Of a stretch of DNA of 64,000 bases, positions 47,124 through 62,076 are shown one piece after another. The stretch comes from Pseudomonas sp. (GTDB taxonomy: Bacteria > Pseudomonadota > Gammaproteobacteria > Pseudomonadales > Pseudomonadaceae), in contig NZ_JAUXMX010000033.1 of the NCBI RefSeq assembly GCF_030683065.1, forward strand, positions 221,172 to 285,171. The letters run 5' to 3'. Under the pieces are notes generated by a model that was not told the origin of the DNA, made no database searches, and worked only from the letters and a program-made list of their open reading frames with translations. Position numbers and translations under genes: made by a program. How positions within the stretch are numbered: position 1 is the stretch's first letter; each line of letters begins with the position of its first letter.

Positions 47124-47996
47124 GTGACCGCTCCCGGGGCATCGAATTCCACTCTTGGCACTCTTTATGTGGTGGCCACGCCAATTGGTAATCTGGATGA
47201 CATCAGTGCGCGGGCACTCAAGGTGCTCGCTGATGTGGCCCTGATTGCTGCCGAGGACACCCGTCACTCTGTGCGCCTGATGCAGCATTTTGGTATTGCT
47301 ACACCGCTGGCCGCCTGTCACGAGCATAACGAGCGTGATCAGGGCGGACGCTTTGTCACGCGATTGTTGGCGGGCGAGGATGTGGCGTTGATTTCTGACG
47401 CGGGCACGCCGTTGATTTCAGATCCTGGCTATCACCTGGTGCGCCAGGCGCGTGCGGCGGGAATTGCGGTGGTGCCGGTGCCGGGAGCCTGTGCGTTGAT
47501 TGCTGCGCTGTCGGCTGCCGGCTTGCCGTCCGACCGGTTTATTTTCGAGGGGTTTCTGCCGGCCAAGACCGCCGGCCGTCGCGCGCGCCTGGAGCAGGTG
47601 AAGGAGGAGCCGCGCACGCTGATCTTCTATGAGGCGCCGCACCGCATTCTCGAGTGCCTGGAGGATATGCAGGCGGTGTTCGGCGATGAGCGCCCGGCAT
47701 TACTCGCGCGGGAGATCAGCAAAACCTTCGAGACGCTCAAGGGGCTGCCCTTGGCCGAGCTGCGTGCCTGGGTGGCGGCAGACAGCAATCAGCAGCGCGG
47801 CGAGTGTGTGGTGCTGGTCGCTGGCTGGCAGGCGCCGGAGGGCGAGGCGGCGGTGAGTGTTGAGGCGCTGCGCGTACTTGAGTTGCTGCTCAAGGAGATG
47901 CCGCTTAAAAGAGCTGCGGCGTTGGCGGCGGAAATAACCGGGGTGCGCAAGAACCTGCTCTATCAGGTGGCGCTGGAGCGGCAGAAAGACGCTTGA
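47124..47996 (+). CDS. rsmI: 16S rRNA (cytidine1402-2'-O)-methyltransferase RsmI
   Basis: The 290-residue enzyme methylates the ribose of C1402 in 16S rRNA. It is a class III (tetrapyrrole-methylase-like) methyltransferase: GTLYVVATPIGNLDDISARA near the start, EDTRHS, DAGTPLISDPGYHLV and PGACALIAALSAAGLP. I place the start at GTG 47124, with GAGG 8 bases upstream and the -10 element nearby; earlier in-frame starts would fall before the likely transcription start. rnpB follows closely. Confidence 0.94.
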   Translation: MTAPGASNSTLGTLYVVATPIGNLDDISARALKVLADVALIAAEDTRHSVRLMQHFGIATPLAACHEHNERDQGGRFVTRLLAGEDVALISDAGTPLISDPGYHLVRQARAAGIAVVPVPGACALIAALSAAGLPSDRFIFEGFLPAKTAGRRARLEQVKEEPRTLIFYEAPHRILECLEDMQAVFGDERPALLAREISKTFETLKGLPLAELRAWVAADSNQQRGECVVLVAGWQAPEGEAAVSVEALRVLELLLKEMPLKRAAALAAEITGVRKNLLYQVALERQKDA

Positions 47997-48037
47997 GCCT
48001 TGTTCTATTGAGACCGAGCCGTTAACCTTGTCGGCGG

Positions 48038-48396
48038 AGAGTCGATTGGACAGTCGCTGCCGTGTTTCGTTCTGCGAAATGCGGGGGAGGAAAGTCCGGG
48101 CTCCATAGGGCAGAGTGCCAGGTAACGCCTGGGAGGCGTGAGCCTACGGAAAGTGCCACAGAAAATAACCGCCTAAGCGCTTCGGCGCCGGTAAGGGTGA
48201 AAAGGTGCGGTAAGAGCGCACCGCGCGACTGGTAACAGTTCGTGGCTAGGCAAACCCCACTCGGAGCAAGACCAAATAGGGTTCCATTGGCGTGGCCCGC
48301 GCTGGAACCGGGTAGGTTGCTAAAGGCGTGCAGTGATGTACGTCGTAGAGGAATGACTGTCCTCGACAGAACCCGGCTTACAGATCGACTCTCCAC
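48038..48396 (+). ncRNA. rnpB: RNase P RNA (M1 RNA, type A)
   Basis: This is the catalytic RNA that trims the 5' ends of tRNA precursors. Signatures are GAGGAAAGTCCGGGCTCC (48088-48105), the AGGGTGAAAAGGTGCGGTAAG region, and GACAGAACCCGGCTTACAG near the 3' end. The P1 helix pairs GAGAGTCGAT (48038-48047) with ATCGACTCTC (48384-48393). It is placed between rsmI and mraZ, as in other pseudomonads. Ends are approximate to a few bases. Confidence 0.95.
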
Positions 48397-48600
48397 CTCT
48401 CCTTTCTCTTCGCGACACCATTACTCCTCGCTTTTCTAAGATCAAAAAAATCTTACTCTTAACAAATCACTTTAAGTTCGAAGTGTAGCTTTCTGTGCGC
48501 GCTCAGTTTGCCTTGCTACGCGCCCTGCAATGCTCTGTTCTTACACCTATTTAGTTTGCTAAATCGCCGATCTGTAAGGGTTTTTCCCTACAGCCGCGCC
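48397..48600. other. Gene-free stretch between rnpB and the mraZ promoter
   Basis: This 204-base part of a 309-base gap holds no convincing gene. It is relatively A+T-rich and contains small hairpins: TAAGAT-CAAAAAA-ATCTTA (48438-48456), which may end the rnpB transcript, and CTGTA(A)GGG-TTTTT-CCCTACAG (48571-48592) just before the mraZ -35. Confidence 0.6.
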
Positions 48601-48630
48601 TTGACGGTGGGGTGTGGGCGTTCCTATAGT
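48601..48630 (+). promoter_or_regulatory. Sigma-70 promoter of the mra/dcw cluster
   Basis: TTGACG (48601-48606) and TATAGT (48625-48630) are separated by 18 bases. The mraZ start is 76 bases after the -10. This is the only strong promoter I see for the 15-kb cluster. Confidence 0.7.
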
Positions 48631-48638
48631 GTGCGCAT

Positions 48639-48678
48639 GTGGTAGGAAGTGGTGTGAAGTGGGATTTTTTGGGCATGG
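48639..48678 (+). promoter_or_regulatory. Four 10-bp direct repeats: MraZ-binding boxes
   Basis: GTGGTAGGAA, GTGGTGTGAA, GTGGGATTTT and TTGGGCATGG follow one another with no gap, so TGGTA, TGGTG, TGGGA and TGGGC recur every 10 bases. E. coli MraZ binds TGGGN repeats spaced by 5 bases in its own promoter region. Here they lie just after the predicted transcription start. Confidence 0.75.
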
Positions 48679-48705
48679 ATAGCTAATTCAAGGGGAAGCG
48701 CAGCT

Positions 48706-49161
48706 GTGTTTCGTGGAGCCAACGCCATCAGTCTCGACGCCAAAGGGCGACTCGCGATGCCAAGTCGGTATCGGGACGAGCTCGTGTCGCGTTGTGCAGG
48801 CCAGCTTATCGTGACCATTGATGCCATCGACCCCTGTTTATGTGTCTATCCGCTTGCTGAGTGGGAGCTGATTGAGCAAAAGCTGCGCGAGTTAGCTTCT
48901 TTTCGAGAAGAGAACCGTCGTTTGCAGCGCTTGCTGATCGGTAACGCCGTTGATCTCGAGCTGGACGCAAGTGGCCGTTTTCTGGTGCCGCCACGCCTGC
49001 GCGAATACGCCAAGCTGGATAAGCGCGCGATGTTGGTCGGCCAACTGAATAAATTTCAACTGTGGGATGAAGATGCCTGGAATGTCGTCGCCGATGCCGA
49101 TTTGGCGGCGATCAAGCAGCCGGGTGCCTTGTCCGACGAACTACGTGACCTGAACCTGTGA
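48706..49161 (+). CDS. mraZ: Transcriptional regulator MraZ
   Basis: The 151-residue protein has two AbrB-like (SpoVT/MraZ) domains: [22 protein letters not shown] at the start and [20 protein letters not shown] near residue 80. It forms a ring-shaped oligomer and represses its own cluster in E. coli. The start is GTG at 48706 with AAGGGG 10 bases before it. Its stop overlaps the rsmH start in GTGA. Confidence 0.96.
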   Translation: MFRGANAISLDAKGRLAMPSRYRDELVSRCAGQLIVTIDAIDPCLCVYPLAEWELIEQKLRELASFREENRRLQRLLIGNAVDLELDASGRFLVPPRLREYAKLDKRAMLVGQLNKFQLWDEDAWNVVADADLAAIKQPGALSDELRDLNL

Positions 49162-50101
49162 CTATGACCAGCAACTTTCGCCATATTACTGTGCTACTCG
49201 ACGAGGCGGTCGAGGGGTTGGCTGTGCGTACTGATGGTTGCTACCTGGACGGTACCTTTGGTCGTGGCGGGCACAGTCGGTTAATCCTCGAAAGGCTCGG
49301 GCCAGACGGGCATTTGCTGGGGTTTGATAAGGACCCCTTGGCGATTGCCACGGGGAATGAGCTAGCGGCCGAAGACGGCCGCTTTGTCGTTGTGCAGCGC
49401 AGCTTTGCGGAACTTGGTGAGGAAGCTGCTGTCCGCGGCCTGGCTGGTAAGGTCAGTGGCATTCTGCTGGACCTTGGTGTGTCCTCGCCGCAACTCGACG
49501 ATGCCGAACGTGGTTTCAGCTTCCTCAATGACGGCCCGCTGGACATGCGCATGGACCCGACACGTGGCGTCAGTGCGGCTCAGTGGGTCGCCAGCGCCAG
49601 CGAAGAGGAAATCGCCAGAGTCTTTAAAGAGTACGGCGAAGAGCGTTTTGCACGGCGCATGGCCCGTGCCGTGGTGTTGCGGCGTGCGGAACAGCCTTTT
49701 GAGCGTACTGCCGACCTGGCGCAGGTACTTACCGTGGCCAATCCCGCCTGGGAAAAGGGTAAGAATCCGGCGACCCGCGCGTTCCAGGGGCTGCGTATTT
49801 ACATCAATAACGAGCTTGGCGATCTTCAGCGTGGTCTAGATGCCGCGCTGGAGGCGCTTGAAGTTGGCGGCCGCTTGGTGGTGATCAGCTTTCACTCCCT
49901 TGAGGATCGTATCGTCAAGCAATTCATGCGCAAGCACGCCAAGGGCGAGCAGGACACCTACCCGCGCGACCTGCCGATCATTCCGAAGGCCTTCGAGCCT
50001 CGCCTGAAGTTGATCGGTAAGCCGCAATATGCGTCCGACGCCGAGCTCAAGGCCAATCCGCGCTCGCGTAGCGCGGTAATGCGTGTGGCGGAGAAAATGC
50101 G

Positions 50102-50105
<4 letters not shown>
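49158..50105 (+). CDS. rsmH: 16S rRNA (cytosine1402-N4)-methyltransferase RsmH (MraW)
   Basis: The 315-residue enzyme methylates N4 of C1402 in 16S rRNA, the same nucleotide that RsmI modifies on its ribose; both genes lie 1.2 kb apart. The SAM-binding motif is [16 protein letters not shown] near residue 30, with [13 protein letters not shown] and [17 protein letters not shown] later. Translation may start at GTG 49158, overlapping mraZ, or at ATG 49164. It overlaps ftsL by 4 bases. Confidence 0.96.
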
Positions 50106-52124
<2,019 letters not shown>

Positions 52125-52125
<1 letters not shown>

Positions 52126-53588
52126 TGCCTATGCCCCTGAATCAATTGTTGCCTGAAGCTGCCAGTGCAGTGCTGATCCGTGAATTGACCCTGGATAGTC
52201 GCAAGGTGCGCCCCGGTGATCTGTTCCTTGCCGTGCCGGGTAGCCAGCAGGATGGCCGCGTGCACATCGCCGATGCGATTGCCCGCGGCGCCGCCGCAGT
52301 GGCCTATGAAGCCGAAGGTGCGCCAGCGATGACGGCCAGCAGTGCCGAACTGGTGGCGATCAAGGGTTTGGCCGGCCAGCTGTCAGCCATCGCCGGGCGC
52401 TTCTACGGTGAGCCGAGTAGAGGGATGCATCTGGTCGGTATCACCGGTACCAACGGCAAGACCAGTGTCAGCCAGCTGTTGGCCCAGGCACTGGATCTGC
52501 TGGGCGAGCGCTGTGGCATCGTCGGTACCCTGGGCAACGGTTTTTACCATGCGCTGGCCCTTGGTCGGCACACCACGCCGGATCCGATTGGCGTGCAAGC
52601 GACCCTGGCCGACATGAAGAATGCTGGCGCTCGCGCCGTGGCCATGGAGGTTTCTTCCCACGGTTTGCACCAGGGTCGGGTAACCGCGCTGGCGTTCGAT
52701 GTGGCGGTATTTACCAACCTGTCGCGCGATCACCTGGATTATCACGGTTCAATGGAAGCCTATGGCGAGGCCAAGGCCGCCTTGTTCGCCTGGCCGGGTT
52801 TGCGTTGCCGCGTGCTCAATCTGGACGACGCGTTCGGCCGCGAATTGGCCCGAGCGGAGCATGACTCGCGGCTGATCAGCTACAGCCTGGAAGACCCAAC
52901 CGCATATTTGTACTGCCGTGATGCGCAGTTCGACGAGCAAGGCGTACGCGTCAAGCTGGTGACGCCGCGTGGCGAAGGTAATGTGCGTAGCGCGCTGTTG
53001 GGGCGCTTTAATCTGAGCAACCTGTTAGCGGTGGTTGGTGCGCTGCTGGGCATGGATTATCCGCTCGACGAGATTCTCCGGGTGCTCCCGCAGTTGCAGG
53101 GGCCGGTGGGGCGCATGCAGCGCCTTGGCGGCGTCGAGCAGCCATTGGTGGTGGTTGATTATGCGCACACTCCCGATGCCCTGGAAAAGGTGCTGGAGGC
53201 TCTGCGGCCGCATGTCAAAGGCCGCTTGCTGTGCCTGTTCGGCTGTGGTGGCGACCGTGATCGCGGCAAGCGTCCGCTGATGGCCGCCGTGGTCGAGCGT
53301 CTCGCCGATGGCGTGCTGGTCACTGACGACAATCCGCGCAGCGAGGCTCCCGAGCAGATATTCAGCGACATTCGCGCAGGTTTTACCGTGCCTGAATGCG
53401 TGCAGTTCGTGCATGGTCGCGGCCAGGCCATTGCCCAGCTGATCGCCTCTGCGAGCCCGGCCGATGTGCTAGTGCTGGCTGGTAAGGGCCACGAGGACTA
53501 TCAGGAAATAAACGGCGTGCGCCAGTCATTCTCCGACCTGGTCGAAGCCGGCAAAGCCCTCGCGACATGGGAGGTGCCGCATGCTTAA
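52125..53588 (+). CDS. murE: UDP-MurNAc-tripeptide synthetase MurE (meso-diaminopimelate adding)
   Basis: The 487-residue ligase adds the third amino acid to UDP-MurNAc-L-Ala-D-Glu. The ATP loop is GITGTNGKTSVS near residue 105. The motif DNPRSEAP near residue 407 is the DNPR box that selects meso-diaminopimelate, as expected in Gram-negatives. It overlaps ftsI by one base and murF by 8 bases. Confidence 0.97.
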
Positions 53589-54951
53589 AGCCCTGCGTTT
53601 GAGCGAAATCAGCGCGCCGCTGGACGCGCGTTTGATCGGTGAAGATTGCGCCTTCGATGCAGTCAGCACCGACAGTCGGGCAATTAAGCCCGGTGAACTA
53701 TTTATCGCCCTGTCCGGACCTAACTTCGACGGTCACACCTACCTGGCCGATGTCGCCGCCAAGGGCGCGGTGGCCGCGCTGGTCGAGCGCGAAGTGGCGG
53801 GCGTGGCATTGCCGCAGTTGGTGGTGGCGGACACGCGCTTGGCGCTAGGCCGGCTCGGTGCTCTGAACCGTCAGGCTTATGGCGCGCCGTTGGTTGCGAT
53901 AACCGGATCCAGTGGTAAGACCACGGTCAAGGAAATGCTCGCGAGCATCCTGCGGGCCGGTCTGCGCGGTTTGGTATTGGCCACCCGCGGCAACCTCAAC
54001 AACGAGCTTGGCGTACCGCTGACACTGCTGGAACTGGCGCCCGGGCATGTCGCTGCAGTGATCGAGCTGGGGGCCAACCATGTTGGCGAGATCGCCTACA
54101 CCGTCGGCTTGACCCGGCCCCACGTGGCGATTATCACCAACGCAGGCAGCGCCCATGTCGGCGAGTTCGGCGGCCCGGAGAAAATTGTCCTGGCCAAGGG
54201 TGAGATCCTCGAAGGCCTGAGCGACAGCGGTGTGGCCGTGCTCAACCTGGACGATCAGGCCTTCGCCACCTGGCAGCAGCGTGCCAAGGGCCGTGCTGTG
54301 ACGAGTTTCTCTCTGAGCAATCCTGCGGCGGATTTCTACGCCAGTGATCTGCAGCGCGATGCCCGCGGTTGCTCGGTCTTTACCCTGCATTGTTGTCAAG
54401 GCCAGGCGGTGGTTCAGCTCAACCTGCTCGGCGAACATAACGTGGCCAATGCCTTGGCTGCCGCAGCTGCGGCTGCGGCCCTGAGCGTGCCGCTGGTGGA
54501 TATCAAAGCCGGCCTTGAAGGCCTGCAACCGGTCAAGGGCCGTGCGGTGGCGCAACTCGCACCGAACGGCATGCGTGTGATCGACGACAGCTATAACGCC
54601 AACCCCGCCTCCATGTGCGCGGCGGTGGATATCCTCGCCGGTTTTGCCGGGCGCACTGTGCTGGTTCTTGGCGATATGGGCGAGCTGGGCGAGTGGGCCG
54701 AGCAGGGCCACCGGGACGTTGGTCGCCATGCCGCCGGTAAGGTATCGGCGCTTTATGCGGTTGGCCCGCTGATGGCCTGCGCCGTAAGCGAATTTGGGAC
54801 TCAAGGTCGGCATTTCGCCGATCAGGCCAGTCTGATCGCCGCGCTTGCCGGTGAGTCGGGCGACACCACCATTCTAATAAAAGGTTCACGCAGCGCCGCG
54901 ATGGAAAATGTCGTGGCGGCGCTCTGTGGCACATCCGGGGAGAGTCACTAA
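53581..54951 (+). CDS. murF: UDP-MurNAc-pentapeptide synthetase MurF
   Basis: This 456-residue ligase adds D-Ala-D-Ala to complete the pentapeptide precursor. The ATP loop is [14 protein letters not shown] near residue 108, with [11 protein letters not shown] and [11 protein letters not shown] further on. It overlaps murE by 8 bases and shares one base with mraY. Confidence 0.97.
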   Translation: MLKALRLSEISAPLDARLIGEDCAFDAVSTDSRAIKPGELFIALSGPNFDGHTYLADVAAKGAVAALVEREVAGVALPQLVVADTRLALGRLGALNRQAYGAPLVAITGSSGKTTVKEMLASILRAGLRGLVLATRGNLNNELGVPLTLLELAPGHVAAVIELGANHVGEIAYTVGLTRPHVAIITNAGSAHVGEFGGPEKIVLAKGEILEGLSDSGVAVLNLDDQAFATWQQRAKGRAVTSFSLSNPAADFYASDLQRDARGCSVFTLHCCQGQAVVQLNLLGEHNVANALAAAAAAAALSVPLVDIKAGLEGLQPVKGRAVAQLAPNGMRVIDDSYNANPASMCAAVDILAGFAGRTVLVLGDMGELGEWAEQGHRDVGRHAAGKVSALYAVGPLMACAVSEFGTQGRHFADQASLIAALAGESGDTTILIKGSRSAAMENVVAALCGTSGESH

Positions 54952-56033
54952 TGCTGCTGCTGCTGGCCGAATACCTGCAACAGTTCCACAAAGGCTTCGC
55001 GGTCTTTCAGTACCTGACCATGCGCGGGATTCTCGGCGTGCTTACCGCCCTGGCGCTGTCGTTGTGGCTTGGGCCGTGGATGATCCGCACTCTGCAGATC
55101 CGTCAGATCGGCCAGTCGGTGCGCAATGATGGCCCACAGTCGCACCTGTCGAAGAAGGGCACGCCGACTATGGGCGGTGCGCTGATTCTGTCTGCCATTG
55201 CCATCAGCACCCTGCTTTGGGCCGACCTTAGCAATCGCTATGTGTGGGTGGTGCTGGTAGTGACCCTGCTGTTCGGCGCGATTGGCTGGGTCGACGACTA
55301 CCGCAAGGTGATCGAGAAGAATTCGCGCGGCCTGCCGAGCCGCTGGAAGTATTTCTGGCAGTCGGTGTTCGGTTTGGGAGCGGCGTTCTTCCTCTATACA
55401 ACGGCACAAAGTCCAGTGGAAACCACCCTGTTTCTGCCGCTGCTCAAGGATTTCAGCCTTGAGTTGGGCCTTGGCTTCGTGGTGCTGAGCTACTTTGTGA
55501 TCGTCGGTTCGAGCAACGCGGTCAACCTGACTGACGGTTTGGATGGTCTGGCCATTCTGCCTACCGTGATGGTCGGCGGCGCCCTGGGGATCTTCTGCTA
55601 CCTGTCGGGTAACGTGAAGTTTGCCGAATACCTGTTTATTCCCTATGTGCCGGGTGCGGGCGAGTTGATCGTGTTCTGCGCAGCGCTGGTGGGCGCGGGC
55701 CTGGGCTTTCTCTGGTTCAACACTTACCCGGCGCAGGTGTTTATGGGCGACGTTGGCGCACTGGCGCTGGGTGCAGCGTTAGGCACGATTGCCGTGATCG
55801 TCCGCCAGGAAGTGGTGTTGTTCATCATGGGTGGCATCTTCGTGGTGGAAACCCTGTCGGTGATCATCCAGGTCGCGTCGTTCAAGTTGACCGGCAAGCG
55901 GGTGTTCCGCATGGCGCCGATTCATCACCACTTCGAACTGAAAGGCTGGCCTGAGCCGCGCGTCATCGTACGTTTCTGGATCATCACCGTAATTCTGGTG
56001 CTGATCGGTCTAGCCACCTTGAAATTGCGTTGA
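54951..56033 (+). CDS. mraY: Phospho-MurNAc-pentapeptide translocase MraY
   Basis: The 360-residue membrane enzyme links the precursor to undecaprenyl phosphate, giving lipid I. About ten helices are visible, with the conserved [18 protein letters not shown] (near residue 112), [11 protein letters not shown] and [13 protein letters not shown] cytoplasmic loops. It begins one base inside the murF stop and is followed 7 bases later by murD. Confidence 0.97.
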   Translation: MLLLLAEYLQQFHKGFAVFQYLTMRGILGVLTALALSLWLGPWMIRTLQIRQIGQSVRNDGPQSHLSKKGTPTMGGALILSAIAISTLLWADLSNRYVWVVLVVTLLFGAIGWVDDYRKVIEKNSRGLPSRWKYFWQSVFGLGAAFFLYTTAQSPVETTLFLPLLKDFSLELGLGFVVLSYFVIVGSSNAVNLTDGLDGLAILPTVMVGGALGIFCYLSGNVKFAEYLFIPYVPGAGELIVFCAALVGAGLGFLWFNTYPAQVFMGDVGALALGAALGTIAVIVRQEVVLFIMGGIFVVETLSVIIQVASFKLTGKRVFRMAPIHHHFELKGWPEPRVIVRFWIITVILVLIGLATLKLR

Positions 56034-56040
56034 GGAGACT

Positions 56041-57387
56041 ATGAGCCTGATTGCTTCCGACCAATTCCGCATCGTTGTCGGCCTCGGCAAGAGCGGCATG
56101 TCCCTGGTGCGTTTTCTCGCACGCCAGGGCTTGGCTTTTGCGGTGGTCGATACCCGAGCCAATCCGCCCGAGCTTGCTAACTTGCGTGAGCAGTTCCCGC
56201 AGGTCGACGTGCGTTGTGGCGAACTGGATGTGGACTTCCTCTGCCGTGCCAGCGAATTGCTGGTCAGCCCAGGTCTGGCGCTGTCTACGCCAGCCTTGCA
56301 GCAAGCAGCGGCGCGTGGCGTGAAGCTTTCCGGTGACATTGATCTGTTTGCCCGCTATGCCAAGGCGCCGATCATCGCGATCACCGGCTCCAACGCCAAG
56401 AGCACGGTCACCACATTGGTCGGCGAGATGGCTGTGGCGGCCGGCAAGAAGGTCGCGGTCGGCGGTAACCTCGGGGTGCCCGCACTCGACCTGTTGAGCG
56501 ATGACATCGAACTCTATGTCCTGGAGTTGTCCAGTTTTCAGTTGGAAACCACTGATCAGCTGAACGCCGAAGTGGCAACCTGCTTGAACATCAGCGAAGA
56601 CCATATGGATCGCTACGCCTCGCTGGCGGCGTATCACCTGGCTAAGCACCGGATCTTCCGTGGCGCCCGGCAGGTGGTGGTGAACCGCGACGATGCCCTG
56701 TCGCGGCCGCTGGTGGCCGAGCAGATGCCCTGCTGGTTGTTCGGTCTGGGCAAACCGGACTTCAAACGTTTTGGCTTGCTCACCGAGAGCGGCGAGAAAT
56801 ACCTGGCCTATCAGTTCGACGCACTGCTGCCGACCGCTGCGCTAAAAATTCGTGGCGCGCATAACCAGTCCAACGCCCTGGCGGCGCTGGCCTTGGGGCA
56901 TGCGGTAGGTTTACCGATGGCGCCGATGCTGGAGGCCCTGAAGCGTTTCGCCGGCCTGCCGCACCGTTGCCAGTGGGTCGGTGAACGTCATGAAGTGAAC
57001 TACTACGACGACTCCAAGGCGACCAATGTCGGTGCCGCCCTGGCGGCCATCGAAGGCCTGGGCGCGGACATCGTCGGCAAGCTGGTGTTGATCGCCGGTG
57101 GCGATGGCAAGGGGGCCGACTTCTCTGCCTTGGCCAAGCCGGTCGCGCAGGTCTGCCGCGCCGTGGTGTTGCTCGGTCGCGACGCCGAGCGCCTGGCCGC
57201 TGCACTTGGTGAGGGCGTGCCGCTGATCCGCGTGGCGACCCTTGAAGAAGCCGTGCAACGCAGCGCCGAACTGGCTCAGCCGGGCGATGCCGTGCTGCTT
57301 TCGCCGGCCTGCGCCAGCCTGGACATGTTCAAGAATTTCGAAGAACGCGGACGTCTGTTCGCTCAAGCCGTGGAGGCGCTCGCCTGA
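56041..57387 (+). CDS. murD: UDP-MurNAc-L-Ala:D-Glu ligase MurD
   Basis: The 448-residue ligase adds D-glutamate to UDP-MurNAc-L-Ala. The ATP loop reads ITGSNAKSTVTTLV (near residue 115), where the usual Gly before Lys is Ala; as far as I recall this is normal in pseudomonads. Other Mur motifs are LELSSFQLET, SEDHMDRY and YDDSKATNVGAALA. GAGGAG precedes the ATG. It shares one base with ftsW. Confidence 0.97.
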   Translation: MSLIASDQFRIVVGLGKSGMSLVRFLARQGLAFAVVDTRANPPELANLREQFPQVDVRCGELDVDFLCRASELLVSPGLALSTPALQQAAARGVKLSGDIDLFARYAKAPIIAITGSNAKSTVTTLVGEMAVAAGKKVAVGGNLGVPALDLLSDDIELYVLELSSFQLETTDQLNAEVATCLNISEDHMDRYASLAAYHLAKHRIFRGARQVVVNRDDALSRPLVAEQMPCWLFGLGKPDFKRFGLLTESGEKYLAYQFDALLPTAALKIRGAHNQSNALAALALGHAVGLPMAPMLEALKRFAGLPHRCQWVGERHEVNYYDDSKATNVGAALAAIEGLGADIVGKLVLIAGGDGKGADFSALAKPVAQVCRAVVLLGRDAERLAAALGEGVPLIRVATLEEAVQRSAELAQPGDAVLLSPACASLDMFKNFEERGRLFAQAVEALA

Positions 57388-58613
57388 TGCTCGCCTTCCT
57401 GCGCCCATACCCGTCCCCGCTGTTCAGCCGCCGTGGCCTGGACCTGGACTTCCCGCTGCTGGCCGGTTGCCTGGCGCTGCTCGGCCTGGGCCTGGTAATG
57501 ATTGCGTCTGCCTCGACCGAAGTGGCGGCAGTGAATGTGGGCAGCCCGATTTATTACATGCTTCGCCACCTTATTTACCTGCTGATCGGCCTGGGTGCCG
57601 CCGCTGTGGTGTTGTTGATTCCCTTGGAAACCTGGCAGCGCTTCAGCGGAATGGCGCTGTTGGCCGCCTTTGCCATGCTGGTGCTGGTGCTGGTGCCGGG
57701 TATCGGCCGCGAAGTGAATGGTTCGATGCGCTGGATCGGCTTTGGCGCATTCAACGTACAGCCGTCGGAAATCGCCAAGCTGCTCGTGGTGGTCTATCTG
57801 GCCGGCTACCTGGTGCGCCGTCAGGCAGAAGTCCGCGAAAGCTGGGCCGGCTTCTTCAAACCCTTTGTGGTGCTGTTGCCGATGGCCGGCTTGCTGCTGC
57901 TGGAGCCGGACTTCGGCGCCACCGTGGTGATGATGGGCTCTGCGGCGGCGATGCTGTTCCTCGGCGGGGTCGGCCTGCTGCGTTTCGGGTTGATGGTTTC
58001 TCTGGCAGTCGGTGCAGTCTTTGTCCTGGTACAAACCCAGGAGTACCGCCTGCAACGCCTGATCACCTTCACCGACCCCTGGGCTGATCAGTTCGGCTCT
58101 GGCTACCAGTTAACCCAGGCGTTGATCGCTTTCGGGCGTGGCGAGTGGTTCGGTGTCGGCTTGGGCAACAGCATTCAGAAGCAGTTCTATTTGCCTGAAG
58201 CACACACCGACTTCGTGTTTGCCGTGCTTGCCGAAGAACTGGGCATGCTGGGCGCTTTGATTACCGTCGGCCTGTTCGCTTTCGTCTGCGTACGTGCCCT
58301 GTATATCGGATTGTGGGCGGAGAAGGCCAAGCAGTTCTTCGCCGCCTATGTCGCTTACGGCCTGGCGTTCCTGTGGATCGGCCAGTTCCTGATCAATATC
58401 GGGGTGAACATCGGCCTGCTGCCGACCAAGGGTCTGACCCTGCCGTTCCTCAGCTACGGTGGCAGTTCCCTGGTGATCTGCTGCGTCAGTCTGGCGTTGT
58501 TACTGCGCATCGAGTGGGAGCGGCGCACCCAGTTGGGCAGCGAAGACGTCGATTTTCAGGAGTCGGATTTTTTTGATGGCAATACCGCCAAGGAGTCTGC
58601 CAATGGCCGCTAA
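57387..58613 (+). CDS. ftsW: Septal peptidoglycan polymerase FtsW
   Basis: The 408-residue SEDS glycosyltransferase has about ten membrane helices. Conserved pieces include VNGSMRWIGFGAFNVQPSEI near residue 112 (containing the catalytic-region Asp/Glu neighbourhood of SEDS proteins), EAHTDFVFAVLAEELG and TKGLTLPFLSYGGSSL. It polymerises glycan strands at the septum with FtsI. It overlaps murG by 11 bases. Confidence 0.96.
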   Translation: MLAFLRPYPSPLFSRRGLDLDFPLLAGCLALLGLGLVMIASASTEVAAVNVGSPIYYMLRHLIYLLIGLGAAAVVLLIPLETWQRFSGMALLAAFAMLVLVLVPGIGREVNGSMRWIGFGAFNVQPSEIAKLLVVVYLAGYLVRRQAEVRESWAGFFKPFVVLLPMAGLLLLEPDFGATVVMMGSAAAMLFLGGVGLLRFGLMVSLAVGAVFVLVQTQEYRLQRLITFTDPWADQFGSGYQLTQALIAFGRGEWFGVGLGNSIQKQFYLPEAHTDFVFAVLAEELGMLGALITVGLFAFVCVRALYIGLWAEKAKQFFAAYVAYGLAFLWIGQFLINIGVNIGLLPTKGLTLPFLSYGGSSLVICCVSLALLLRIEWERRTQLGSEDVDFQESDFFDGNTAKESANGR

Positions 58614-59665
58614 TGTGCTGATCATGGCCGGCGGTACGGGAGGCCACGTGTTCCCGGCGTTAGCCTGCGCGCGCGAGTTCCAGGCACGTGGTTATCGCGT
58701 GCATTGGCTGGGTACCCCGCGCGGCATCGAGAACGAATTGGTACCGGCCGCCGGCCTGCCGCTGCACCTGATCAACGTCACGGGCCTGCGTGGCAAAGGT
58801 AAGTTGTCGTTGCTCAAGGCGCCGTTCCAGTTGCTCAAGGCATTGTTTCAAGCCCGTAAAATCGTGCGCGAGTTGCAGCCGGTGTGTGTGCTCGGCATGG
58901 GCGGCTTCGTCACCGGCCCTGGCGGCCTGGCGGCCAAGCTGGGCGGCGTACCGCTGATTATCCACGAGCAGAACGCCGTTGCCGGGACGGCCAATCGCAG
59001 CTTGGTGCCGTTCGCCAGCCGCGTGTGTGAGGCCTTTCCGAATACCTTCGCCGCGTCGGCCAAGCGCCGCACCACCGGCAATCCGGTGCGCGAAGAGTTG
59101 TTTCTGAAAACACCGCGCGACGCACTAGGCGAGCGTCGGTCGCGCCTGTTGATTTTGGGCGGCAGCCTGGGCGCTGAGCCACTGAACAAGCTATTGCCCG
59201 CAGCCCTGGCTTTGTTGCCAGGCGATTTGCGTCCGGAAGTGTTTCACCAGGCCGGCAAGCAACACGATGTGATTACCGGCGAACGTTACCGCGATGTTGG
59301 CGTCGAAGCGCAGGTAGCGCCCTTTATCAAGGATATGGCCCGCGCCTACGCCTGGGCCGATCTGGTGGTGTGTCGCGCCGGTGCCTTGACCATCAGTGAG
59401 CTGGCCGCCGCCGGTCTACCGTCGTTCCTGCTGCCGTTGCCACATGCGATTGACGATCATCAGACGCGTAACGCCGACTATCTGGCCAGGGAGGGCGCCG
59501 CCGTCCTTCTGCCGCAACACGCCACAGACGCCGCCACGCTGGCCGCCCAGCTGTCCGAGGTTTTAATGCACCCTGAACGAATGAAAGAAATGGCGCGCAC
59601 CGCCCGGCGCCTGGCCAAGCCCGATGCAACCCGTAGTGTTGTCGATATTTGTCTGGAGGTGGCCC

Positions 59666-59673
<8 letters not shown>
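58603..59673 (+). CDS. murG: Lipid II synthase MurG (GlcNAc transferase)
   Basis: This 356-residue GT-B enzyme adds GlcNAc to lipid I, giving lipid II. It has the Gly-rich N-terminal loop [16 protein letters not shown] (residues 8-23), a second loop [14 protein letters not shown] and the UDP-binding [17 protein letters not shown]. The ATG at 58603 follows AAGGAG; an ATG ten codons earlier lies within ftsW coding sequence without such a site. murC begins inside its last codons. Confidence 0.97.
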
Positions 59674-62073
<2,400 letters not shown>

Positions 62074-62076
62074 GTC

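Noticed and set aside
56395..56410. MurD ATP loop with Ala instead of Gly as a possible defect
   Set aside because: The same GSNAKST form is, as I recall, normal in Pseudomonas MurD, and the rest of the protein is intact.
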